A stretch of 52,700 nt of DNA from Streptococcus sp. 596553 (GCF_900411395.1 NZ_OXCQ01000011.1:1-52700); one strand, 5' to 3'; positions 24,149 to 33,890 are shown, counted from the first letter of the stretch. The notes: generated by a model from the sequence alone, not told the origin. Translations and numbers: made by a program.

Positions 24149-24198
24149 GTAATTGACATAATAAATTGTAGAATCAATCTTTTAAGGAGGTCATTATT

Positions 24199-25350
24199 AT
24201 GCCTAATTACGTTAAAGCGGATCAGTTTTTCTATCCATTTGGCATTCGTCGCGGTGGGTACTTAGAACTTGTTGATGGCAAATTTGGGAAACATGTGGAT
24301 CAAATTCCTGAAGGAGCAGAGGTTCTTGACTATACTGGTTATAGCATTGCACCAGGTCTTGTGGATACTCATATTCATGGATATGCAGGTGTAGATGTGA
24401 TGGACAACAACATTGAAGGTACATTGCATACTATGAGTGAAGGACTTCTTAGTACCGGTGTTACCAGTTTCTTGCCCACAACTTTAACAGCCACTTATGA
24501 GCAATTGCTTGCAGTCACTGAAAATCTTGGAAACCATTATAAAGAAGCAAGTGGTGCTAAGATTCGTGGGATTTATTATGAAGGTCCATATTTCACAGAA
24601 ACTTTTAAGGGGGCACAAAATCCAACTTATATGAGAGACCCGGGTGTTGAGGAGTTTCATTCTTGGCAGGATGCTGCAAAAGGGATGCTAAATAAGATCG
24701 CTATTGCACCAGAACGTGATGGGGTGGAAGATTTTGTACGTACTATTACAGGTGAAGGTGTGACAGTTGCACTTGGACACTCAGATGCGACATTTGAACA
24801 AGCTAAGAAGGCAGTTGATGCTGGAGCTAGTGTATGGGTACATGCCTATAATGGGATGCGTGGTTTAACACACCGCGAACTAGGTATGGTAGGAGCTATG
24901 TATGAGCTCCCACATACTTACGCAGAATTGATTTGTGATGGTTATCACGTAGATCCAAAAGCTTGTGAGATTTTACTTAAGCAAAAGGGGACAGAAAACA
25001 TCGCTCTTATTACGGACTGTATGACAGCTGGTGGGCTTGAAGACGGTGACTATATGTTGGGAGAATTCCCTGTTGTAGTAGCAAATGGAACTGCACGTCT
25101 CAAATCTACTGGTAATTTGGCAGGTTCTATCCTCAAACTTAAAGACGGTTTGAAAAATGTTGTTGAATGGGGAATTGCGAATCCGCATGAAGCAGTCATG
25201 ATGGCCAGCCTCAACCCAGCAAAATCTGTTCACATTGATGATGTCTGTGGGCAAATCCGTGAAGGCTACGACGCTGACTTCATCGTATTAGATAAAGATT
25301 TGGAATTGGTAGCAACCTACCTAGACGGTGTGAAACGTTATCAAGCATAA
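24199..25350 (+). CDS. nagA: N-acetylglucosamine-6-phosphate deacetylase
   Basis: A 383-residue amidohydrolase that removes acetate from GlcNAc-6-P in amino-sugar use and wall recycling. The metal-binding motif is LVDTHIHGYAGVDVMD, followed by YYEGPYF, VALGHSDATFEQ, WVHAYNGMRGLTHR and ALITDCMTAGG (catalytic Asp). AAGGAGG precedes the ATG. A strong terminator follows. No nagB is adjacent. Confidence 0.96.
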   Translation: MPNYVKADQFFYPFGIRRGGYLELVDGKFGKHVDQIPEGAEVLDYTGYSIAPGLVDTHIHGYAGVDVMDNNIEGTLHTMSEGLLSTGVTSFLPTTLTATYEQLLAVTENLGNHYKEASGAKIRGIYYEGPYFTETFKGAQNPTYMRDPGVEEFHSWQDAAKGMLNKIAIAPERDGVEDFVRTITGEGVTVALGHSDATFEQAKKAVDAGASVWVHAYNGMRGLTHRELGMVGAMYELPHTYAELICDGYHVDPKACEILLKQKGTENIALITDCMTAGGLEDGDYMLGEFPVVVANGTARLKSTGNLAGSILKLKDGLKNVVEWGIANPHEAVMMASLNPAKSVHIDDVCGQIREGYDADFIVLDKDLELVATYLDGVKRYQA

Positions 25351-25354
25351 GAGA

Positions 25355-25389
25355 GAAAGCAGAAGTTAGAGATTAGCTTCTGCTTTCTT
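25355..25389 (+). terminator. Terminator after nagA
   Basis: A perfect 11-bp stem, GAAAGCAGAAG with CTTCTGCTTTC, starting four bases after the stop codon. Confidence 0.85.
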
Positions 25390-25510
25390 ATCTACATTGC
25401 TTTACCGGTAAATGAAAAAGTTAAAAATATCACAAAAAATCTTGAACAAGCAAATGAAAAGGTTTACAATTATATTATAAATAGTACAAATAAAAAAGGA
25501 GGAGTGCTTT

Positions 25511-26569
25511 ATGAAAGCCTATACTTATGTTAAACCAGGACTTGCTTCTTTTGTTGATGTAGACAAACCAGTGATTCGCAAGCCAACAGACGCTATTGTA
25601 CGTATCGTAAAAACTACTATTTGTGGAACAGACCTCCATATTATCAAAGGGGATGTTCCTGCTTGCCAAAGTGGTACCATTCTTGGTCACGAAGGGATTG
25701 GGATTGTTGAAGAAGTTGGGGAAGGAGTTTCTAACTTCAAAAAAGGCGATAAGGTCTTGATTTCTTGTGTCTGTGCCTGTGGTAAATGCTACTACTGTAA
25801 AAAAGGAATTTATGCCCACTGTGAAGACGAAGGGGGCTGGATTTTCGGTCACTTGATTGATGGTATGCAGGCTGAATATCTACGTGTCCCTCATGCAGAT
25901 AACACTCTTTACCACACTCCAGAAGACTTGTCAGATGAAGCCTTGGTTATGTTATCAGACATTTTGCCTACTGGGTATGAAATTGGTGTCTTGAAAGGGA
26001 AAGTAGAACCTGGTTGTAGTGTAGCCATTATTGGTTCAGGACCAGTTGGTTTAGCAGCTCTTTTGACAGCTCAATTCTATTCACCAGCTAAATTGATTAT
26101 GGTGGACTTAGACGATAACCGCTTGGAAACTGCTGTATCATTTGGTGCGACTCATAAGGTTAATTCTTCAGATCCTGAAAAAGCCATTAAAGAAATTTAT
26201 GATTTGACAGATGGACGTGGTGTGGATGTCGCTATTGAAGCTGTTGGTATTCCTGCAACATTTGATTTCTGTCAAAAGATTATCGGTATAGACGGAACAG
26301 TTGCCAACTGTGGTGTACATGGTAAACCAGTTGAATTCGATTTAGACAAACTTTGGATTCGCAACATCAATGTAACAACCGGTTTGGTATCTACAAATAC
26401 CACTCCACAATTGTTGAAAGCTCTTGAAAGTCATAAGATTGAACCAGAAAAATTGGTAACTCACTATTTCAAACTCAGTGAAATTGAAAAAGCCTATGAA
26501 GTTTTCAGTAAGGCAGCAGACCACCATGCCATTAAGGTTATTATCGAAAACGATATTTCTGAAGCCTAG
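25511..26569 (+). CDS. Zinc-dependent medium-chain alcohol dehydrogenase
   Basis: A 352-residue NAD(P)-dependent dehydrogenase. Catalytic zinc ligands are in TTICGTDLHIIKGDVP (Cys ~38) and GHEGIGIVEEVG (His-Glu), the structural zinc lobe is CACGKCYYCKKGIYAHC, and the Rossmann motif is IGSGPVGLA. It resembles the secondary-alcohol/butanediol branch of the family; the physiological substrate is not clear. AAGGAGGAG precedes the ATG. Transcribed alone, with a hairpin terminator after it. Confidence 0.93.
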   Translation: MKAYTYVKPGLASFVDVDKPVIRKPTDAIVRIVKTTICGTDLHIIKGDVPACQSGTILGHEGIGIVEEVGEGVSNFKKGDKVLISCVCACGKCYYCKKGIYAHCEDEGGWIFGHLIDGMQAEYLRVPHADNTLYHTPEDLSDEALVMLSDILPTGYEIGVLKGKVEPGCSVAIIGSGPVGLAALLTAQFYSPAKLIMVDLDDNRLETAVSFGATHKVNSSDPEKAIKEIYDLTDGRGVDVAIEAVGIPATFDFCQKIIGIDGTVANCGVHGKPVEFDLDKLWIRNINVTTGLVSTNTTPQLLKALESHKIEPEKLVTHYFKLSEIEKAYEVFSKAADHHAIKVIIENDISEA

Positions 26570-26603
26570 GTAGTAAAAAGATTTTGGAACACAAGTAAAT
26601 AGA

Positions 26604-26636
26604 AATTCAGTTATCCATCAGATGACTGGATTTTTT
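26604..26636 (+). terminator. Terminator after the alcohol dehydrogenase gene
   Basis: AATTCAGTTATC pairs with GATGACTGGATT (two G-U) around CATCA, followed by a run of T's. Confidence 0.75.
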
Positions 26637-26713
26637 ATCAAAAAATTAAGAAATGAGCATATTTCTTTCCTTGTTTGGCGGAATTGGTTATAATATACGG
26701 TACAAAGGAATGA

Positions 26714-27085
26714 ATGAATATGTATCGTGTTATAGAAATGTACGGAGATTTTGAACCGTGGTGGTTCTTAGAAGGTTGGGAAGAAGATATTGTAGCTAGT
26801 AAGAAATTTGACCAGTATTATGATGCTCTCAAATACTACAAAACTTGCTGGTTTAAATTAGAACAAGAATCTCCTCTTTATAAAAGTAGAAGTGATTTGA
26901 TGACCATTTTTTGGGATCCAGAAGACCAACGCTGGTGTGATGAATGTGATGAGTATTTACAACAATACCATTCTTTGGCTCTTTTACAGGATGAGCAGGT
27001 TATTCCAGATGAAAAACTACGCCCAGGCTATGAAAAACAAACCGGTAAGGAAAGGCACCGTTCTTGCCGTATGAAATTAAAATAG
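26714..27085 (+). CDS. DUF1033 family protein
   Basis: A 123-residue acidic, tryptophan-rich cytosolic protein of the DUF1033 family (YRVIEMYGDFEPWWFLEGWEED at the start, FWDPEDQRWCDECDEYLQQYHS in the middle). No function is known. The start could also be the ATG at 26720; AAGGA lies four bases before the first and ten before the second. The gene sits just upstream of the comG operon, 49 bases before its cin-box, but is not clearly part of it. Confidence 0.88.
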   Translation: MNMYRVIEMYGDFEPWWFLEGWEEDIVASKKFDQYYDALKYYKTCWFKLEQESPLYKSRSDLMTIFWDPEDQRWCDECDEYLQQYHSLALLQDEQVIPDEKLRPGYEKQTGKERHRSCRMKLK

Positions 27086-27133
27086 AGAAAAAGTAACTTT
27101 TTTGGAGTTGCTTTTTTTATTTTTCCAAATCTT

Positions 27134-27141
27134 TGCGAATA
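27134..27141 (+). promoter_or_regulatory. Competence cin-box (ComX promoter) of comG
   Basis: TGCGAATA differs by one base from the TACGAATA combox recognised by ComX-RNA polymerase. A T-rich stretch precedes it and the comGA start follows 20 bases later, the usual layout of late competence promoters. Confidence 0.8.
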
Positions 27142-27161
27142 GTATAGGTGAGGAGGTAAGT

Positions 27162-28103
27162 ATGGTTCAAGAAATTGCACAAGAAATCATTCGTTCGGCT
27201 CGGAAAAAAGGAGCGCAAGACATTTATTTTGTCCCCAAGTTAGACGCCTATGAGCTTTATATGAGGGTGGGAGACGAGCGCTGTAGAATTGGTTGTTATG
27301 ATTTTGAAAAGTTTGCGGCCGTCATCAGCCACTTCAAGTTTGTGGCGGGTATGAATGTGGGAGAAAAGCGACGTAGTCAACTGGGTTCCTGTGATTATGC
27401 CTATGACCAGAAGATGGCATCTCTACGTCTATCTACTGTAGGCGATTATCGAGGGCACGAGAGTTTAGTTATTCGCTTGTTGCATGATGAGGAGCAGGAT
27501 TTGCATTTTTGGTTTCAGGATATTGAAGAACTGGGCAAGCAGTACAGGCAACGGGGACTCTATCTTTTTGCTGGTCCAGTCGGAAGTGGCAAGACAACCT
27601 TGATGCACGAATTGGCTAAATCTCTCTTTAAAGGGCAACAAGTCATGTCCATCGAAGACCCTGTAGAAATCAAGCAGGACGACATGCTCCAGTTGCAGTT
27701 GAACGAAGCAATCGGGTTGACCTATGAAAATCTAATCAAACTTTCCTTGCGTCATCGACCAGATCTCTTGATTATCGGAGAAATTCGTGACAGCGAGACG
27801 GCGCGTGCAGTGGTCAGAGCTAGTTTGACAGGGGCGACAGTCTTTTCAACCATTCACGCCAAGAGTATTCGAGGTGTTTATGAGCGCCTGTTGGAGTTGG
27901 GTGTGAGTGAGGAGGAATTGGCAGTCGTTCTGCAAGGAGTCTGCTATCAGAGATTAATCGGGGGAGGAGGAATCGTTGACTTTGCCAACAAAGACTATCA
28001 AGAACACCAGCCAACTAGCTGGAATGAACAGATTGACCAGCTTCTTAAAGATGGACATATCACAAGTCTTCAGGCTGAAACGGAAAAAATTAGCTACAGC
28101 TAA
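27162..28103 (+). CDS. comGA: ComGA, competence pseudopilus assembly ATPase
   Basis: A 313-residue PilB/GspE-type ATPase that powers assembly of the DNA-uptake pilus at the membrane. Walker A is GPVGSGKTTLMHELAK, the Asp box SIEDPVEIKQDD, Walker B RPDLLIIGEIRD and the His box GATVFSTIHAKS. I took the ATG at 27162 because AGGAGG lies seven bases upstream; an upstream in-frame start at 27102 precedes the cin-box. It overlaps comGB by 53 bases. Confidence 0.97.
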   Translation: MVQEIAQEIIRSARKKGAQDIYFVPKLDAYELYMRVGDERCRIGCYDFEKFAAVISHFKFVAGMNVGEKRRSQLGSCDYAYDQKMASLRLSTVGDYRGHESLVIRLLHDEEQDLHFWFQDIEELGKQYRQRGLYLFAGPVGSGKTTLMHELAKSLFKGQQVMSIEDPVEIKQDDMLQLQLNEAIGLTYENLIKLSLRHRPDLLIIGEIRDSETARAVVRASLTGATVFSTIHAKSIRGVYERLLELGVSEEELAVVLQGVCYQRLIGGGGIVDFANKDYQEHQPTSWNEQIDQLLKDGHITSLQAETEKISYS

Positions 28104-29067
28104 GCAAAAAAATATCATCACCTTGTTTAACAATCTCTTTTCCAGTGGTTTTCATCTGGTGGAGACCATCTCCTTTTTAGATAGGAGTGCCTTATTGGAC
28201 AAGCAGTGTGTGACCCAGATGCGCACGGGCTTGTCTCAAGGGAAATCATTCTCAGAAATGATGGAAAGTTTGGGCTTTTCAAGTGCCATTGTCACTCAGT
28301 TATCCCTAGCGGAAGTCCATGGAAATCTCCACCTGAGTTTGGGAAAGATAGAAGAATATCTAGACAATCTGGCCAAGGTAAAGAAAAAATTAATTGAAGT
28401 AGCGACCTATCCCTTGATTTTGCTGGGTTTTCTTCTCTTAATTATGCTGGGACTACGGAACTATCTACTACCACAACTGGATAGCAGCAATATTGCCACC
28501 CAAATTATCGGAAATCTGCCACAAATCTTTCTAGGAATGGTAGGGTTTGTTTCAGTAGGTGTCCTTTTAGCACTCACTTTTTATAAAAGAAGTTCTAAGA
28601 TGCGTGTCTTTTCTATCTTAGCACGCCTTCCCTTTTTTGGAATCTTTGTGCAGACTTATTTGACAGCCTATTATGCGCGTGAGTGGGGGAATATGATTTC
28701 GCAGGGAATGGAGTTGACGCAGATTTTTCAGATGATGCAGGAACAAGGTTCCCAGCTCTTTAAAGAAATCGGTCAAGATTTGGCTCATGCTCTCCAAAAT
28801 GGTCGAGAATTTTCTCAAACTATAGGAACCTATCCTTTCTTTAGGAAGGAATTGAGTCTCATCATCGAGTATGGGGAAGTCAAGTCCAAGCTGGGTAGTG
28901 AGTTGGAAATCTATGCTGAAAAAACTTGGGAAGCCTTTTTTACCCGAGTCAACCGCACCATGAATTTGGTGCAGCCACTGGTCTTTATCTTTGTGGCTCT
29001 GATTATCGTTTTACTTTATGCGGCAATGCTCATGCCCATGTATCACAATATGGAGGTAAATTTTTAA
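28051..29067 (+). CDS. comGB: ComGB, competence pseudopilus membrane platform protein
   Basis: A 338-residue GspF/PilC-type inner membrane protein with three to four hydrophobic segments (around 120-145, 160-185 and 310-335). The repeated F-domain segment appears as LFNNLFSSGFHLVETISFL and again as EWGNMISQGMELTQIFQMM. I chose the start MDISQVFRLKRKK at 28051, inside the end of comGA, as in related operons; coupled translation is likely. Confidence 0.93.
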   Translation: MDISQVFRLKRKKLATAKQKNIITLFNNLFSSGFHLVETISFLDRSALLDKQCVTQMRTGLSQGKSFSEMMESLGFSSAIVTQLSLAEVHGNLHLSLGKIEEYLDNLAKVKKKLIEVATYPLILLGFLLLIMLGLRNYLLPQLDSSNIATQIIGNLPQIFLGMVGFVSVGVLLALTFYKRSSKMRVFSILARLPFFGIFVQTYLTAYYAREWGNMISQGMELTQIFQMMQEQGSQLFKEIGQDLAHALQNGREFSQTIGTYPFFRKELSLIIEYGEVKSKLGSELEIYAEKTWEAFFTRVNRTMNLVQPLVFIFVALIIVLLYAAMLMPMYHNMEVNF

Positions 29068-29068
29068 A

Positions 29069-29392
29069 ATGAAAAAAATGATGACATTCTTGAAAAAAGT
29101 GAAAGTGAAGGCTTTCACACTTGTGGAAATGTTGGTGGTCTTGCTCATCATCAGCGTGCTTCTCTTGCTCTTTGTACCTAATCTGACCAAACAAAAAGAA
29201 GCAGTCAACGACAAAGGAAAAGCTGCTGTTGTTAAGGTGGTGGAAAGCCAGGCAGAGCTTTATAGCTTGGATAAAAATGAAGATGCTAGCCTAAGCAAGT
29301 TACAAGCAGATGGGCGAATCACAGAAGAACAGGCTAAAGCTTATAAAGAATACCATGCTAAACAAAATACCAGTCAAACCGTTGCAGATTAA
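29069..29392 (+). CDS. comGC: ComGC, major competence pilin
   Basis: A 107-residue prepilin. The short basic leader ends at KVKA, and the prepilin peptidase would cut before FTLVEMLVVLLIISVLLLLF (Ala15-Phe16), leaving the conserved Glu5 of type IV pilins. The soluble part is small and helical. It forms the shaft of the transformation pilus. It begins one base after comGB stops. Confidence 0.96.
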   Translation: MKKMMTFLKKVKVKAFTLVEMLVVLLIISVLLLLFVPNLTKQKEAVNDKGKAAVVKVVESQAELYSLDKNEDASLSKLQADGRITEEQAKAYKEYHAKQNTSQTVAD

Positions 29393-29789
29393 GGCCTTTA
29401 CCATGCTGGAAAGTCTCTTGGTTTTGGGACTTGTGAGTATCGTAGCCTTGGGCTTGTCAGGCTCTGTTCAGTCCACTTTTGCAGCGGTAGAGGAGCAGAT
29501 TTTCTTTATGGAGTTTGAAGAACTCTATCGGGAAACCCAAAAACGCAGTGTAGCTAGTCAGCAAAAGACTAGTCTAAACTTAGATGGGCAGACAATCAGT
29601 AATGGCAGTCAAAAGTTGACAGTTCCTAAAGGAATTCAGGCACCATCGGGACAAAGTATCACATTTGACCGAACTGGGGGCAATTCGTCCCTGGCTAAGG
29701 TTGAATTTCAGACCAGTAAAGGAATGATTCGCTATCAGTTATATCTAGGAAATGGAAAAATTAAACGCATTAAGGAAACAAAAAATTAG
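29355..29789 (+). CDS. comGD: ComGD, minor competence pilin
   Basis: A 144-residue type IV prepilin with leader MLNKIPVKPLQIKA and pilin helix FTMLESLLVLGLVSIVALGL. The ATG at 29355 is 38 bases inside comGC, the overlap usual in comG operons. The C-terminal half is beta-rich. It probably helps prime the pilus tip. Confidence 0.92.
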   Translation: MLNKIPVKPLQIKAFTMLESLLVLGLVSIVALGLSGSVQSTFAAVEEQIFFMEFEELYRETQKRSVASQQKTSLNLDGQTISNGSQKLTVPKGIQAPSGQSITFDRTGGNSSLAKVEFQTSKGMIRYQLYLGNGKIKRIKETKN

Positions 29790-30054
29790 GGCAGTGATTT
29801 TACTGGAAGCAGTGGTCGCTCTAGCTATCTTTGCCAGCATTGCGACCCTCCTTTTGGGACAAATTCAGAAAAATAGGCAAGAGGAAGCAAAAATCTTGCA
29901 AAAGGAAGAAGTTGTGCGTGTCGCTAAGATGGCCTTGCAGACAGGTCAAAATCAGGTAAACATAAATGGAGTTGAGATTCAGGTGTTTTCTAGCGAAAAG
30001 GGATTGGAGGTTTATCATGGTTCAGAACAGTTGTTGGCTATCAGAGAGCCATAA
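29752..30054 (+). CDS. comGE: ComGE, minor competence pilin
   Basis: A 100-residue prepilin-like protein. [14 protein letters not shown] precedes [21 protein letters not shown], with the conserved Glu in position. It overlaps comGD by 38 bases and comGF by 38. Minor pilin by position and helix. Confidence 0.9.
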   Translation: MEKLNALRKQKIRAVILLEAVVALAIFASIATLLLGQIQKNRQEEAKILQKEEVVRVAKMALQTGQNQVNINGVEIQVFSSEKGLEVYHGSEQLLAIREP

Positions 30055-30478
30055 GGTTAAGGCTTTTACCTTATTAGAATCCCTGATTGCCCTCATTGTC
30101 ATCAGTGGAAGCTTACTCCTCTTTCGAGCCATGAGTCAGCTCCTCATTTCAGAAGTCCGCTACCAGCAACAAAGCGAACAAAAAGAGTGGCTCTTGTTTG
30201 TGGACCAGCTGGAGGCAGAATTAGACCGTTCGCAGTTTGAAAAAGTGGAAGACAATCGCATTTATATGAAGCAGGATGGCAAGGACATCGCCATCGGTAA
30301 GTCAAAGTCAGACGATTTTCGGAAAACCGATGCCAGTGGACGGGGTTATCAGCCTATGGTTTATGGTCTCAAATCTGCGCAGATTACAGAGGACAATCAA
30401 CTGGTGCGCTTTCGTTTTCAATTCCAAAAAGGCTTAGAAAGGGAGTTCATCTATCGTGTGGAAAAAGAAAAAAGTTAA
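30017..30478 (+). CDS. comGF: ComGF, minor competence pilin
   Basis: A 153-residue prepilin with leader ending SHKVKA and helix [20 protein letters not shown]. The soluble domain carries ComGF-like features ([31 protein letters not shown]). I chose the ATG at 30017 (GGAGG seven bases upstream) over one 51 bases earlier so that the leader is short. Confidence 0.93.
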   Translation: MVQNSCWLSESHKVKAFTLLESLIALIVISGSLLLFRAMSQLLISEVRYQQQSEQKEWLLFVDQLEAELDRSQFEKVEDNRIYMKQDGKDIAIGKSKSDDFRKTDASGRGYQPMVYGLKSAQITEDNQLVRFRFQFQKGLEREFIYRVEKEKS

Positions 30479-30869
30479 GGCAGGTGTTCTCCTCTATGCA
30501 GTCAGCATGGCAGCCATTTTTAGTCTTTTGTTACAATTTTACTTGAACCGACAAGTCGCCCACTATCAAGACTATGCTTTGAATAAAGAAAAACTGATTG
30601 CTTTTGCCATGGCTAAACGAACCAAGGATAAAGCCGAGCAAGAAAGCGGGGAACAGGTCTTTAATCTGGGTCAGGTAAGCTATCAAAACAAGAAAACAAA
30701 CTTGGTGACAAGGGTTCGTACGCCTAAGAGACAATATGAATTCATCTTTCCTTCAGTCAAAATCAAAGAAGAGAAAAAGGATAAAAAGGAAGAGGTAGCG
30801 ACCGATTCAAGCGAAAAAGCGGAGAAGAAAAAATCAGAAGAGAAGCCTGAAAAGAAAGAGAATTCCTAG
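30456..30869 (+). CDS. comGG: ComGG, competence pseudopilus protein
   Basis: A 137-residue protein starting with GTG inside the end of com[28 protein letters not shown] resembles a pilin leader plus helix but lacks the Glu5 of canonical pilins, as is common for ComGG. The C-terminus is a highly charged Lys/Glu tail ([20 protein letters not shown]). Last gene of the com part of the operon. Confidence 0.88.
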   Translation: MWKKKKVKAGVLLYAVSMAAIFSLLLQFYLNRQVAHYQDYALNKEKLIAFAMAKRTKDKAEQESGEQVFNLGQVSYQNKKTNLVTRVRTPKRQYEFIFPSVKIKEEKKDKKEEVATDSSEKAEKKKSEEKPEKKENS

Positions 30870-30901
30870 CTAATCAAGCTACTTTGTGCTAAACTAAAAA
30901 T

Positions 30902-31489
30902 ATGAAACATGATTTTAACCACAAAGCAGAAACTTTCGATTCCCCTAAAAATATCTTTCTTGCAAACTTGGTTTGTCAAGCAGTCGAGAAACAGATTGAT
31001 CTTCTATCAGACAAAGAAATTTTGGATTTCGGTGGAGGGACGGGGCTATTAGCCTTGCCTCTGGCCAAACAAGCAAAGTCTGTAACATTGGTGGATATTT
31101 CAGAGAAAATGCTGGAGCAAGCTCGTTTGAAAGCGGAGCGACAAGACATCAAGAATATCCAGTTTTTGGAGCAAGATTTATTGAAAAATCCCTTGGAGCA
31201 GCAATTTGACCTCATTGTTGTTTGTCGGGTTCTTCATCATATGCCTGATTTGGATGCGGCTCTCTCACTGTTTCATCAACATTTGAAGGAAGATGGACAA
31301 CTCCTCGTTGCTGATTTTATCAAGACAGAAGCTAACCATCATGGATTTGATTTAGCTGAACTGGAAAACAGGCTAATTGAGCATGGTTTTTCATCTGTGC
31401 ATAGTCAGATCCTCTATAGCGCTGAAGACCTGTTTCAAGGAAATTATTCAGAACTCTTTTTTACAGTAGCCCAAAAATCACTCGCCTAG
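30902..31489 (+). CDS. Class I SAM-dependent methyltransferase
   Basis: A 195-residue enzyme with a Rossmann methyltransferase fold: motif I EILDFGGGTGLLALPLA, motif II TLVDISEKML, and FDLIVVCRVLHHMPDLDAAL for motif IV. It looks like the small-molecule/UbiE-like group; the substrate is unknown. It lies 32 bases after comGG and may be expressed with the competence operon by read-through. Confidence 0.9.
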   Translation: MKHDFNHKAETFDSPKNIFLANLVCQAVEKQIDLLSDKEILDFGGGTGLLALPLAKQAKSVTLVDISEKMLEQARLKAERQDIKNIQFLEQDLLKNPLEQQFDLIVVCRVLHHMPDLDAALSLFHQHLKEDGQLLVADFIKTEANHHGFDLAELENRLIEHGFSSVHSQILYSAEDLFQGNYSELFFTVAQKSLA

Positions 31490-31507
31490 TCAGGGAGTGA
31501 TTTTTCT
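31473..31507 (+). terminator. Terminator after the methyltransferase gene
   Basis: AAAAATCACTC (31473-31483) pairs with GAGTGATTTTT (31495-31505). The left arm overlaps the end of the coding region. Confidence 0.85.
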
Positions 31508-31549
31508 ATAAGGATGGAAAAAAGAAGGGAAATTTGATAAGATAGGAAT

Positions 31550-32503
31550 ATGGATTTTGAAAAAATTGAACAAGCTTATACGTATTTACTAGAGAATGTC
31601 CAAGTCATTCAAAGTGATTTGGCGACCAACTTTTATGACGCCTTGGTGGAGCAAAATAGCATCTATCTGGACGGTGAAACTGAGCTAGAGCAGGTCAAAG
31701 GGAACAATCAAGCTCTTAAGCGTTTAGCGCTTCGCAAAGAAGAATGGCTCAAGACCTACCAATTTCTCTTGATGAAGGCTGGGCAAACAGAACCCTTGCA
31801 GGCAAATCACCAGTTTACACCAGATGCTATGGCTTTACTTTTGGTGTTTATTGTGGAAGAGTTGTTTAAAGAGGAAGAAATCACTATCCTCGAAATGGGT
31901 TCTGGCATGGGAATTCTGGGCGCTACTTTCTTGACCTCGCTTGATAAAAAGGTGGATTACTTGGGAATGGAAGTGGATGATTTGCTGATTGATTTGGCAG
32001 CAAGCATGGCAGATGTAATTGGTTTGCAGGCTGGCTTTGTCCAAGGAGATGCCGTTCGTCCACAAATGCTCAAAGAAAGTGATGTGGTCATCAGCGACTT
32101 GCCTGTTGGCTATTATCCTGATGATGCCGTTGCGTCGCGCCATCAAGTTGCTTCTAGTCAAGAACATACTTACGCCCATCACTTGCTCATGGAACAAGGG
32201 CTTAAGTACCTCAAGTCAGATGGATATGCTATTTTTCTCGCTCCGAGTGATTTGTTGACCAGCCCTCAAAGTGATTTGTTGAAAGGCTGGTTGAAAGAGG
32301 AGGCAAGTCTGGTTGCTATCATCAGTCTGCCTGAAAATCTCTTTGCTAATGCCAACCAATCTAAGACTATTTTTATCTTACAGAAGAAAAATGAAATAGC
32401 AGTAGAGCCTTTTGTTTATCCACTTGCTAGCTTGCAAGATGCAAGTGTTTTAATGAAATTTAAAGAAAATTTTCAAAAATGGACTCAAGGTACTGAAATA
32501 TAA
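31550..32503 (+). CDS. YtxK-like class I SAM-dependent methyltransferase
   Basis: A 317-residue protein with an N6-adenine-methylase-like fold. Motif I is ITILEMGSGMGILGATFLTSL (~residues 113-130). The NPPY position reads SDLPVGYYPDD, and YAHHLLMEQGLKYLKSDGYAIFLAPSDLL follows as in YtxK. The family commonly lies beside ackA between the comG genes and acetate kinase in Gram-positive bacteria, as here. Its methylation target is not established. Confidence 0.88.
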   Translation: MDFEKIEQAYTYLLENVQVIQSDLATNFYDALVEQNSIYLDGETELEQVKGNNQALKRLALRKEEWLKTYQFLLMKAGQTEPLQANHQFTPDAMALLLVFIVEELFKEEEITILEMGSGMGILGATFLTSLDKKVDYLGMEVDDLLIDLAASMADVIGLQAGFVQGDAVRPQMLKESDVVISDLPVGYYPDDAVASRHQVASSQEHTYAHHLLMEQGLKYLKSDGYAIFLAPSDLLTSPQSDLLKGWLKEEASLVAIISLPENLFANANQSKTIFILQKKNEIAVEPFVYPLASLQDASVLMKFKENFQKWTQGTEI

Positions 32504-32515
32504 AATAGATTTTGT

Positions 32516-32538
32516 TATAATAGTTGAAAACGCTTAAA
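32516..32538 (+). promoter_or_regulatory. ackA promoter -10 and cre-like site
   Basis: -10 TATAAT (32516-32521), with a weak CTGAAA -35 17 bases upstream (32493-32498). Immediately downstream TGAAAACGCTTAAA (32525-32538) fits the CcpA cre consensus, placing it at the transcription start. Confidence 0.6.
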
Positions 32539-32552
32539 AGAGGTAATTGATA

Positions 32553-33743
32553 ATGACAAAAACAATCGCAATCAATGCAGGAAGTTCAAGTTTGAAATGG
32601 CAATTATACTTAATGCCAGAAGAAAAAGTATTGGCGAAAGGTTTGATTGAACGTATCGGTTTGAAAGATTCAATTTCAACTGTAAAATTTGATGGCCGTT
32701 CTGAACAACAAATTTTGGATATCGAAAATCACACACAAGCTGTTAAAATCTTATTGGATGACTTGATTCGTTTCGATATTATCAAGGCTTATGACGAGAT
32801 TACAGGTGTTGGTCACCGTGTTGTTGCAGGTGGAGAATATTTCAAAGAATCAACAGTCGTTGAAGGAGATGTTTTAGAAAAAGTTGAAGAGTTGAGCTTG
32901 TTGGCTCCTCTTCACAATCCAGCCAATGCGGCAGGTGTTCGTGCTTTCAAGGAATTGTTGCCAGACATTACGAGTGTAGTTGTTTTTGATACTTCCTTCC
33001 ACACAAGTATGCCAGAGAAAGCTTATCGCTACCCTCTACCAACAAAATATTACACAGAAAACAAGGTGCGTAAATATGGTGCCCACGGTACAAGTCACCA
33101 GTTTGTAGCAGGAGAAGCAGCAAAACTCTTGGGCCGTCCATTAGAGGACTTGAAATTGATTACTTGCCACATCGGTAATGGTGCTTCTATTACAGCTGTT
33201 AAGGATGGTCAATCTGTCGATACTTCAATGGGCTTCACTCCACTTGGTGGTGTGATGATGGGTACTCGTACAGGAGATATTGACCCAGCTATCATTCCTT
33301 ATTTAATGCAATATACAGAGGATTTTAACACGCCTGAAGACATTAGTCGCGTCCTTAATCGTGAATCAGGTCTTTTGGGAGTTTCTGCTAATTCTAGTGA
33401 TATGCGTGATGTGATTGCTGCGAAAGAAGCAGGAGATCATGATGCTAGCTTGGCTTATGAAATGTATGTTGACCGTATCCAAAAACATATCGGTCAATAC
33501 CTCGCAGTCCTAAACGGAGCAGATGCTATTATCTTTACAGCGGGTGTAGGAGAAAATGCAACCGATGTACGTGAAGATGTTATTTCAGGTATCTCTTGGT
33601 TTGGCTGTGATGTTGATCCAGAAAAGAATGTCTTTGGTGTGACAGGAGACATCTCAACAGATGCAGCGAAGATCCGTGTATTGGTTATTCCAACAGATGA
33701 AGAATTGGTCATTGCCCGTGATGTTGAACGCTTGAAAAAATAA
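32553..33743 (+). CDS. ackA: Acetate kinase
   Basis: 396 residues, full length. It interconverts acetyl phosphate plus ADP and acetate plus ATP, the energy-yielding end of mixed-acid fermentation. Signatures: [13 protein letters not shown] at the N-terminus, the catalytic [21 protein letters not shown] region, [22 protein letters not shown], and [15 protein letters not shown] took the ATG at 32553 with AGAGG ten bases upstream; an in-frame TTG two codons earlier is less likely. Confidence 0.98.
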   Translation: MTKTIAINAGSSSLKWQLYLMPEEKVLAKGLIERIGLKDSISTVKFDGRSEQQILDIENHTQAVKILLDDLIRFDIIKAYDEITGVGHRVVAGGEYFKESTVVEGDVLEKVEELSLLAPLHNPANAAGVRAFKELLPDITSVVVFDTSFHTSMPEKAYRYPLPTKYYTENKVRKYGAHGTSHQFVAGEAAKLLGRPLEDLKLITCHIGNGASITAVKDGQSVDTSMGFTPLGGVMMGTRTGDIDPAIIPYLMQYTEDFNTPEDISRVLNRESGLLGVSANSSDMRDVIAAKEAGDHDASLAYEMYVDRIQKHIGQYLAVLNGADAIIFTAGVGENATDVREDVISGISWFGCDVDPEKNVFGVTGDISTDAAKIRVLVIPTDEELVIARDVERLKK

Positions 33744-33768
33744 CTAAAATCAGAAAAATATTCCGTAC

Positions 33769-33803
33769 AAGGAGTTGGGAAAGAGATTTTCCGGCTCCTT
33801 TTT
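33769..33803 (+). terminator. Terminator after ackA
   Basis: AAGGAG and CTCCTT close an interrupted stem with an inner GGGAAA/TTTTCC helix, then five T's. Confidence 0.75.
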
Positions 33804-33890
33804 CTGATGAAATTGTCCAAAACCTTGCTATGATTGGCTTTTTTGAAAAATATGGTATAATAGTAGTAATTTAATAGATGGAGTTGAGTT

